Shown here piece after piece: positions 32,598-38,471 of a stretch of DNA of 64,000 bases (position 1 is its first letter; the number at the start of each line of letters is the position of its first letter). Below the pieces are notes generated by a model. It saw nothing but the letters and a program-made list of their open reading frames with translations. It had not been told where the DNA came from and ran no database searches. The position numbers were made by a program, and so were the translations under genes. This DNA comes from Dehalococcoidia bacterium. GTDB lineage: Bacteria > Chloroflexota > Dehalococcoidia > Tepidiformales > Tepidiformaceae. Location of the stretch: the NCBI GenBank assembly GCA_020847985.1, contig JADLBC010000003.1, forward strand, positions 62,001 to 126,000. Reading direction: 5' to 3'.

Positions 32598-32742
32598 GTG
32601 CTGAGTGCTGAGTCCTGAGTGCTGAGTCGGCAACCCGGCGCGATCTGGGCTCCCCCGGGGTTGCCCCGCTCGAGCCTCGATCCTCGAACCTCGAGCCCCA
32701 TTTCTCTTTCCTCTTTTCTCTTTCCTCTTCTCTTTTCCCCGG
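32596..32742. repeat. Composite element H2-core-H3-H4 (reverse orientation)
   Basis: GAGTGCT repeats (32596-32626), core GGCAACCC...GGGGTTGCCCC (32629-32667), CCTCGAT/CCTCGAA/CCTCGAG (H3, 32670-32697) and TTTCTCT/TTCCTCT pyrimidine heptamers (H4, 32699-32740). It starts at the stop codon of the Fpg-family gene and ends 34 nt before the next ATG. Confidence 0.9.
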
Positions 32743-32775
32743 TCCTGCCGATCTTTCACCTGACGGAGGTTCGGC

Positions 32776-33588
32776 ATGCGACGCACCCTGTTCGGCGCGC
32801 TGGCCGCGGTGGCTTTGCTTTCCGCGTGCGGCGGCGCCGCCAGCCAGAAGTCCGGCGGCATCCCGCCTTCGGCGCCTACCGCCCCCGCCGGCGCCGCGCG
32901 CTCCGTGCCCACCGTGCGCGCGAACATCGCCGCCACGGCCACCACCGAGTCCGCTTCCGAAGGCTTCGGCGGCAGCACCGAACCGCTCGCTGCCGCCGCG
33001 CCCGCCGGCATCGAACCCGTCGTCCTCCGCACCGTGCGCGCCGCCAACGAATTCGGCTACGACCGCATCGTTTTCCAGTTCGAAGGACAGCTGCCGCCGG
33101 GCTACTCCATCGCCTACGTCACGAACCCCACCGCCTGCCCTTCGCCCACGCCATTCGTCGAGCCCACGCCCACACCCACGCCTTCGCCCACGGTCAAAGC
33201 CTCGACGCCGACGCCGAAGCCCACGAGCACCCCCACCCCGACGCCCGACCTCTCGGTCACGCCTACCCCCACCCCGACGCGCACGCCGACGCCCACGCCG
33301 ACGCGTACCCCCACCCCGACGCCCACGCCCACGCCGATCCCGGTGGTCATCAGCGGCACGGCCTCGCTGGTCATCAAGTTCACGCCCGCGCTCGCCCACG
33401 ACCCCGATGCGAATCCCGTGGTGAAGACCGAACTGAACGGCGGCTCGCAGGCGCTCTTGCAGGCCAAGCTCACCTGCGACATCAACAACACCGTCGCGTG
33501 GACCATCGGCCTGAGCACGAAAGCCCCCTTCCGCGTGAGCACCCTCGAATCGCCCGGCCGCCTCGTCCTCGATATCGAACAGCCGTAG
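32776..33588 (+). CDS. AMIN-like lipoprotein split by a Thr/Pro linker
   Basis: 270 residues. Lipobox LLSAC (Cys 18), Ala/Pro-rich linker, then the first half of an AMIN-like beta domain (AANEFGYDRIVFQFEGQLPPGYSIAYV). A 70-residue insert of TPTP repeats follows at ~118-190. The second half resumes with GTASLVIKFTPALAHD...AWTIGLSTKAPFRVSTLESPGRLVLDIEQ. Normally this domain is continuous with a short loop here. It is surface exposed and probably binds envelope glycans. The DNA of the insert is a simple ACGCCCAC/ACCCCGAC repeat. Confidence 0.85.
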   Translation: MRRTLFGALAAVALLSACGGAASQKSGGIPPSAPTAPAGAARSVPTVRANIAATATTESASEGFGGSTEPLAAAAPAGIEPVVLRTVRAANEFGYDRIVFQFEGQLPPGYSIAYVTNPTACPSPTPFVEPTPTPTPSPTVKASTPTPKPTSTPTPTPDLSVTPTPTPTRTPTPTPTRTPTPTPTPTPIPVVISGTASLVIKFTPALAHDPDANPVVKTELNGGSQALLQAKLTCDINNTVAWTIGLSTKAPFRVSTLESPGRLVLDIEQP

Positions 33589-33595
33589 GGAGAGC

Positions 33596-33622
33596 TGAGG
33601 CGCGAGGAATGAGGAATGAGGG
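33596..33622. repeat. Short H3-H5 heptamer array
   Basis: GAGGCGC then GAGGAAT, GAGGAAT, GAGGGTG between convergent genes. No core. Confidence 0.7.
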
Positions 33623-33634
33623 TGCCCGGCTGCC

Positions 33635-34369
33635 TTAGCGAAGTGACTCAAAGAGCGCGCTCGCGCCAGCGCCGCCGGCGTGCGTGAACCACTCCCGTTC
33701 GAGCAGCGCGTCCACGATGCCGGGCGGGAAGATGGCGCGCGGGTCGCCCCCCGGGAGTTGCGTGCGATGCGCGGCGATCGCCGCGAGCTTCGTCGCCGCC
33801 ACGGCCCGGATGTCGACTTCCTCGTCCCAGCGCGTGACGCCGATGGCCGATGCGGGCGGGTTGGGCGGGTCGCCCATCATCCCGATGCACTGTTCGTACT
33901 GCGGCAGGAAGAGGCCGCGGGGGAACGCCGCGAACAGCAGCGCGGGCCGCGGCTCCGGCAGACGCTCCCACGCGGTCAGCACCCAGCGGTAGACCGCCAG
34001 GTGGTCCGGGTGGCCATAGGCGCCATCCGCCCCGAGTGCGAGCACGGCATCCGGTTCGAACGCCGCCATCTCCCGTGCCACGCGCGCCGGCCCGTCCGCG
34101 ACGGTCGCGAGCCCCCCATCCGGGAGGCGCCAGCACACGGGTTCGTCAGCACCGAGCACGCGGCACGACTCCGCCAACTCCCGTTCGCGCGTGTCCGCGA
34201 GCGCATCGGGCCCGGGCGCGCCGCCGTCGTGCCGTTCGCCCCCTTCGCCCGAGCTCGCGGCCACGATACGAACCACCGCGCCCCGTCTCGCCGCCAACGC
34301 CAACGTGCCCGCGAAGCTGTACGCCTCGTCGTCCGGGTGGGGGATGAATGCCAGCAGCCGCCGTGCCAT
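33635..34369 (-). CDS. PIG-L family (LmbE-like) deacetylase
   Basis: 244 residues. Zinc motif HPDDE in LLAFIPHPDDEAYSFAGTLA, with the third ligand in GHPDHLAVYRWV. These enzymes deacetylate N-acetylglucosaminyl compounds such as mycothiol or bacillithiol precursors or GlcNAc-PI. With the MshA-like transferase at 18293 a low-molecular-weight thiol route is conceivable, though the genes are 15 kb apart. ATG 34369 sits right at the domain start; a longer start at 34408 is possible. Divergent from the SDR gene. Confidence 0.88.
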   Translation of the reverse strand: MARRLLAFIPHPDDEAYSFAGTLALAARRGAVVRIVAASSGEGGERHDGGAPGPDALADTRERELAESCRVLGADEPVCWRLPDGGLATVADGPARVAREMAAFEPDAVLALGADGAYGHPDHLAVYRWVLTAWERLPEPRPALLFAAFPRGLFLPQYEQCIGMMGDPPNPPASAIGVTRWDEEVDIRAVAATKLAAIAAHRTQLPGGDPRAIFPPGIVDALLEREWFTHAGGAGASALFESLR

Positions 34370-34483
34370 GCGCCGGAATCGTCCCCTTCGAAGAATCGTT
34401 TGCGCCATGCGAAAGACCGGTGCTAGCGTACCCGCGATCACCGCCCGGTACGCCCGGCGGACTTTCGAAACAGGAGCAATCGT

Positions 34484-35416
34484 ATGCCTGGCAGGCTCGA
34501 AGGCAAGGTCGCCATCGTCACCGGCGGCGGCCGCGGTATCGGTCGCGGCGAAGCCCTCCTCCTCGCGAGCGAAGGCGCCCGCGTCGTCGTCAACGACCTC
34601 GGCGGCGATATCAGCGGCGGCGGCAAGGACGCCTCCCCCGCCGAGGACGTCGTCGCCGAGATCAAGAAGATGGGCGGCGAGGCCGTTGCCAACTACGGCA
34701 ACGTCGCCTCCATGGCCGATGGCGAGGCGATGGTGAAGCAGGCGCTCGATACCTTCGGCCGCCTCGATATCCTCGTCAACAATGCCGGCATCCTCCGCGA
34801 CCGCATGGTCTTCAACATGAGCGAAGAGGAATGGGACGCCGTCATCGCCGTCCACCTCAAGGGCCACTTCACGGCCACGAAGTTCGCCTCGCTCGTCTTC
34901 CGGCAGCAGCGCGGCGGCCGCATCGTCAACACCGCCTCCGAATCCGGGCTCGGCAACATGGGGCAGGCGAACTATTCCGCCGCCAAGGAAGGCATCGTCG
35001 GCCTCACCCGCACCCTCGCCCTGGACCTCGGCCGCTACGGCGTGACCGCGAACGCCATCCGCCCGCGCGCGGGCACCCGCCTCACGCTTACGCCGGAATT
35101 GCGTGCCGCCATGGAACGCGCCCGCGCTGCCCGCGGGGAGACCGGCTCCGACGGCCCCATCTCACAGATGGATGCCCTCGCCCCGGAGAAGGTCGCGCCG
35201 CTGGTGGTCTACCTCTGCACCGACGCCGCCGGCGACGTCAACGGCCGCGACTTCATCGTCGGCGGCGACGAGATCTCCCTCTGCACGCTCGTGGGCAAGG
35301 AGAAGTCCATCTTCCGCGAAGGCGGCTGGACGCTCGACGCCCTCGACCGCGTCTTCCCGCAGTCCCTCGGCCAGGGCATCCGCAACCCCATGCCCCGCCA
35401 GGAGAAGAAGGAGTAG
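34484..35416 (+). CDS. Short-chain dehydrogenase/reductase
   Basis: 310 residues. Rossmann motif VTGGGRGIGRGEA, NNAG in VNNAGILRDRM, catalytic Ser in NTASESG and YxxxK in YSAAKEG. The region VVNDLGGDISGGG resembles the 17-beta-HSD4/MFE-type SDR branch. About 50 residues follow the usual SDR end (KEKSIFREGGWTLDALDRVF), possibly a substrate or dimer cap. NAD(P)-linked oxidoreductase, substrate unknown. AGGAG lies 7 nt before the ATG. The GAGTAGGAGAGG end of the gene runs straight into an H4 array. Confidence 0.92.
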   Translation: MPGRLEGKVAIVTGGGRGIGRGEALLLASEGARVVVNDLGGDISGGGKDASPAEDVVAEIKKMGGEAVANYGNVASMADGEAMVKQALDTFGRLDILVNNAGILRDRMVFNMSEEEWDAVIAVHLKGHFTATKFASLVFRQQRGGRIVNTASESGLGNMGQANYSAAKEGIVGLTRTLALDLGRYGVTANAIRPRAGTRLTLTPELRAAMERARAARGETGSDGPISQMDALAPEKVAPLVVYLCTDAAGDVNGRDFIVGGDEISLCTLVGKEKSIFREGGWTLDALDRVFPQSLGQGIRNPMPRQEKKE

Positions 35417-35769
35417 GAGAGGAAAGAGAAAAGAGGAAGGAGAAAAGGGGCTCGAGGTGCGAGGCTCGAGGCCCGAGCGGGACAACCCCACGGGGAGCGA
35501 TCTTCCCCGCGGGTTGCCCCTGGGAACTGGCAACCTGGAACTGGGTACTAACGAAGGGCTCGAGGCTCGAGGCCCGAGGCCCGATCGGGACAACCCCACG
35601 GGGAGCGATCTTCCCCGCGGGTTGCCCCTGGGAACTGGCAACCTGGAACTGGGTACTAACGAAGGGCGCGAGGCCCGAGGCCCGAGGTCCGAGCGGGGCA
35701 ACCCCACGGGGAGCGATGTTCCCCGTGGGTTGCCCCCTGGGAACTGGAGACCGGAAACTGGGAACTACC
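35415..35769. repeat. H4 array followed by a triplicated H3-core-H1 module
   Basis: H4 purine heptamers at 35418-35447. Then three head-to-tail copies of one module, each H3 (CTCGAGG-type), core (CAACCCCACGGGGAGCGATC...GGGTTGCCCC) and H1 (GGGAACT-type): 35448-35555 (108 bp), 35556-35663 (108 bp) and 35664-35769 (106 bp). Copies 1 and 2 differ at only a few sites, all in H3. The third has diverged more. The last base abuts the ATG of the next gene. Confidence 0.95.
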
Positions 35770-36279
35770 ATGGACCCCGAGATTGCGCGGCTTGGGCGGG
35801 CGGTAGAGCGGCTGCGCGTGGCCGTGGCCATCCTCGGCGCGGCCGTCGTGGGGCTCATTTGCTACGGCGCGTGGCTTACCGCCGAGGTCCTGGACGACGA
35901 ACCCGCCGGCAGCGCGGGCGTCCTCGGCAGCGAAACGGGGGGCGCCGACATCCATGCCTCCTTCTCCCCTGGCAGCAGCGCGCGCGTGAAGACCGAGGCC
36001 GGCCGCGAGGTGCGCGTCACCCTCAAGGAGTTCACCTGGCGCCAGGGCCCCGTCGCCACCCTCCAGGTCGAGGGTATGCGCGCCGAAGACACCGCCGGCC
36101 GCTGGTACTTCTCCCTCTACGACGACACCCGCCTGCGCCTCGAAACCGAACTCCTCGACGGCGGCCGCGTCCGCGTCGCGCTCGCCGGCAGCCTCCCCGC
36201 CACCGGCAAGGTCCGCTACCTCCACCTCGACATCGACGACTCCCACGGCGACCTCTACTTCGACGTCAATCAGGAGTGA
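35770..36279 (+). CDS. Single-TM membrane protein with beta-rich ectodomain, unknown
   Basis: 169 residues. A short cytosolic N-terminus (MDPEIARLGRAVERLRV), one helix (AVAILGAAVVGLICYGAWLTA), then a charged beta-rich outer domain (VKTEAGREVRVTLKEFTWRQ, RWYFSLYDDTRLRLETELLDGGRVRVALAG). No family recognised. The ATG immediately follows the third copy of the triplicated repeat module, so the repeat forms its whole 5' region. The stop runs into another H4 array. Confidence 0.7.
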   Translation: MDPEIARLGRAVERLRVAVAILGAAVVGLICYGAWLTAEVLDDEPAGSAGVLGSETGGADIHASFSPGSSARVKTEAGREVRVTLKEFTWRQGPVATLQVEGMRAEDTAGRWYFSLYDDTRLRLETELLDGGRVRVALAGSLPATGKVRYLHLDIDDSHGDLYFDVNQE

Positions 36280-36500
36280 GAGGAAAGAGAAAAGAGGAAG
36301 GAGACGAGGGCGGGCGAGGAATGAGGGATGAGGACTGAGGAATGAGGCGGGGGCGACCCCACCCGGGGGAGACTGCCTCGCGCCGGGGTTGCCGACTCAG
36401 CACTCCGCACCCAGCACTCAGCAGGTTAGACTGAGACACCCCCCGGTCGAACGGGTTCCCCCGGGGTCGCCCCTGGGAACTTGGAACCGGGAACTGACCA
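36278..36500. repeat. Composite element H4-H5-core-H2-core-H1
   Basis: H4 (36278-36308), H5 GAGGAAT/GAGGGAT/GAGGACT (36318-36347), core GGGGGCGACCCC...GGGGTTGCC (36349-36390), H2 variants ACTCAGC/ACTCCGC/ACCCAGC (36392-36424), a second core with GGTCGAACGGG...GGGGTCGCCC (36440-36472) and H1 (36474-36496). It is the fullest ordered element in the window. Confidence 0.9.
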
Positions 36501-36512
36501 AGGAGGCCGCCC

Positions 36513-36554
36513 ATGACATCGATCGAAGCCCTCGCCTCCGTCGTGCGCTCCTGA
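36513..36554 (+). CDS. Possible 13-codon leader peptide or gene remnant
   Basis: A near-perfect ribosome site AAGGAGG (36500-36506) stands 6 nt before ATG, but the frame (MTSIEALASVVRS) ends after 13 codons. It lies 64 nt upstream of the methyltransferase start. It could be a translated leader or the 5' stub of a lost gene left beside the repeat element. Confidence 0.4.
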   Translation: MTSIEALASVVRS

Positions 36555-36618
36555 CGCACGCCCGCTTGCGCTCCGCACGCTGACGGGGCGCCCTCTCCCG
36601 TACAAGGTGGTTGAACAC

Positions 36619-37452
36619 ATGGACGCTCCTCTTCCGGGCGACGCCGTCGCGCGCGCCTACGATCGTTGGCGGGTTGCGATCCACGCGCCCGCGATTTCGC
36701 GACGGACCGCCGCCGCGAACGCAGCCTTCTTCCTTCCTCACCTCACTCCGGGCATATCGCTGCTGGACCTCGGGTGCGGCCCGGGGAGCATCACCGCCGG
36801 GCTCGCCCAGGTCGTGGCACCGGGCGCGGTCACCGGGCTCGACATCAATCCCGCGACGGTCGCTTCTGCCCGTGCGGCCTACGGCGGCACCCCCGGCCTT
36901 TCGTTCACGATTGGCGATGCGAGTGCCGTGCCCTTCGCGGACGCGACGTTCGACGCCGTCTTCGCGCACGCGCTCCTTCAGCATGCCCACAGCCCCTCGG
37001 CGGTCCTTCGCGAAGCCTTCCGCGTGCTCCGTCCCGGCGGAGTGGTCGGTATCGCCGATGCCGACCACGGTGGCTCCCTCATCGCCCCCGAGACTCCCAC
37101 CCTGCGCGCGTCGCTGGACCTGATGGTGCGCGTGCAGGCGTTGCGCGGCGGCGATTACCAGGTCGGCCGATCGCTCGGCCTCCTGCTCGCGGAGGCCGGC
37201 TTCACGGACATCAGCGTCTCCGCCGCCGGCGGCTGCGATGGCACCCCTGCCGTCAAAGCCCGCGCCGCCGAGCGCCAGGCCCGCATCCTCAGCGGCGAGC
37301 CGTTCGCGGCCTTCGTCGAAGCCGCCGGCCTGGAAACGCGCGCCCGCCTCACCGCCATGGCCGAAGCCTGGCGCACCTGGGCCACCACCCCGGGCTCCCT
37401 CTGGACCCGCTGGTGGTTCCAGGCCACCGCGGTGAGAGGAAATGAGGAATGA
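36619..37452 (+). CDS. SAM-dependent methyltransferase (UbiE-like)
   Basis: 277 residues. Motif I LLDLGCGPGSITAGLAQ, then GLDINPATVASARAA, IGDASAVPFADATFDAVFAHALLQH and LRPGGVVGIADAD: a small-molecule methyltransferase of the UbiE/COQ5 type with a C-terminal region for substrate. AAGGTGG lies 8 nt before ATG 36619. The last six residues and the stop (VRGNEE) are read from an H5 array (GAGGAAT), so the repeat defines the C-terminus. Converges with a second methyltransferase. Confidence 0.88.
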   Translation: MDAPLPGDAVARAYDRWRVAIHAPAISRRTAAANAAFFLPHLTPGISLLDLGCGPGSITAGLAQVVAPGAVTGLDINPATVASARAAYGGTPGLSFTIGDASAVPFADATFDAVFAHALLQHAHSPSAVLREAFRVLRPGGVVGIADADHGGSLIAPETPTLRASLDLMVRVQALRGGDYQVGRSLGLLLAEAGFTDISVSAAGGCDGTPAVKARAAERQARILSGEPFAAFVEAAGLETRARLTAMAEAWRTWATTPGSLWTRWWFQATAVRGNEE

Positions 37453-37546
37453 GGAATGAGGAATGAGGAATGAGGGGGCAACCCCGGGAGCGTCAGTTTC
37501 CCCCGGGGTTGATCCCCTGGGAACTGGGACCCGGGAACCGGGAACT
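37433..37546. repeat. Composite element H5-core-H1 between convergent methyltransferase genes
   Basis: About five GAGGAAT heptamers (37437-37473), core GGGGCAACCCCGGG...CCCGGGGTTGATCCCC (37475-37518), H1 (37519-37546). The left end encodes the C-terminus of the 36619 gene. The core and H1 encode that of the 37493 gene on the other strand. Confidence 0.9.
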
Positions 37547-38311
37547 CGCGTCGCGGCGCACCGCGACGCGCCACGTCGCCATGCCCGTTTCGCGCACGAG
37601 CGCGGCCCACGTGCGTGAGCGCACCAGTTCCGCTTGGAGGGCGCCCACGCCGTAGCGCAGCGCGAACTGCGTCTGCCAGGCGTGTTCGTCGGCCAGCGCC
37701 CGCGGTGATGCCTGCGCAGGCGGCTCCATTTCCTCGGCGACGATCGTGAACCCCGCTCGCTGGAGCGCGTCCCGGTAGGCGTCGAGGGAGAGCAGGCGGA
37801 GGCCGAGAGCTGCCCAGGCCGCTTCGCGGCCGTCATCGCCCGGGTCCCCGGGGGCCACCCAGTCCGCGATTGCGAACAGCGCCCCCGGGGCGGCCACGCG
37901 GGCGCATTCCGCGAAGGCGGCCGCCTGCTCCACGTGCGATAACGCGGCCACGCTCCAGAGCGCGCTCAGCGAACCATCCGCGAACGGCAGCGCCAAAGCG
38001 TCCGCCCGCACGAACCCGCAGCGAAGCCATAGCTCTTCGGCGCGCGCATCCTGGTGGGCGCGCGCCAGCAGCGGGCCGGCGATGTCGATGCCGATGACGC
38101 TGGCGCCGAATCGGCGGGCGAGGTATCGCGCCGGCCCGCCGATACCGCAGCCGATGTCCGCGATCACGGGCTCAGTCCCGAAGCCGTGGCGGGCGGCCAG
38201 CGCCGCCAGCGCGACCGTGCCGTCCTCGCCGCCCGGGTGGAAATGCGTCCCCCCGAGGCGGATGCTCCACGCCGTCCCCGCGCGCCCGTAGAGGCTGGTG
38301 TCGTTTCCCAC
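37493..38311 (-). CDS. SAM-dependent methyltransferase
   Basis: 272 residues. Motif I VIADIGCGIGGPARYLARRFG, GIDIAGPLLARAHQDA, ADALALPFADGSLSALWSVAALSHVEQ and AAPGALFAIADWV, close to the gamma-tocopherol/sarcosine-type methyltransferases. GTG 38311 is preceded by TATCCT with 6-nt spacing (leaderless). The C-terminal tail SSRFPGPSSQGINPGGN is a direct translation of H1 heptamers and the core, showing read-through into the intergenic element. Confidence 0.88.
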   Translation of the reverse strand: MGNDTSLYGRAGTAWSIRLGGTHFHPGGEDGTVALAALAARHGFGTEPVIADIGCGIGGPARYLARRFGASVIGIDIAGPLLARAHQDARAEELWLRCGFVRADALALPFADGSLSALWSVAALSHVEQAAAFAECARVAAPGALFAIADWVAPGDPGDDGREAAWAALGLRLLSLDAYRDALQRAGFTIVAEEMEPPAQASPRALADEHAWQTQFALRYGVGALQAELVRSRTWAALVRETGMATWRVAVRRDASSRFPGPSSQGINPGGN

Positions 38312-38321
38312 GCGCGCAGGA

Positions 38322-38466
38322 TAGAGAGAGAAAGGAGAAAAGAGGAAGGAGAAATGGGCTCGAGGGTTCGAGGCTCGAGGCCCGAGCGGGACGACCCCGG
38401 GGGAGAAAGCCTCCCCCGGGGTTGCCACCTTGGTACTGGGAACCGGGAACTGGGAACTGGGACCTC
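38322..38466. repeat. Composite element H4-H3-core-H1
   Basis: H4 GAGAAAG/GAGGAAG (38324-38352), H3 CTCGAGG variants (38355-38384), core GACCCCGGGGGAG...CCCCGGGGTTGCC (38386-38427) and H1 (38432-38462). The H4 pyrimidine face points at the start of the 38311 gene, and the H1 end lies at the stop of the PBP gene. Confidence 0.9.
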
Positions 38467-38471
38467 GGACC

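Noticed and set aside
35417-35769. Continuous frame linking the SDR region to the 35770 gene through the triplicated repeat
   Set aside because: The 108-bp unit is a multiple of 3, so one frame stays open by chance. The translation is repeat sequence, and the SDR has its own stop at 35416.
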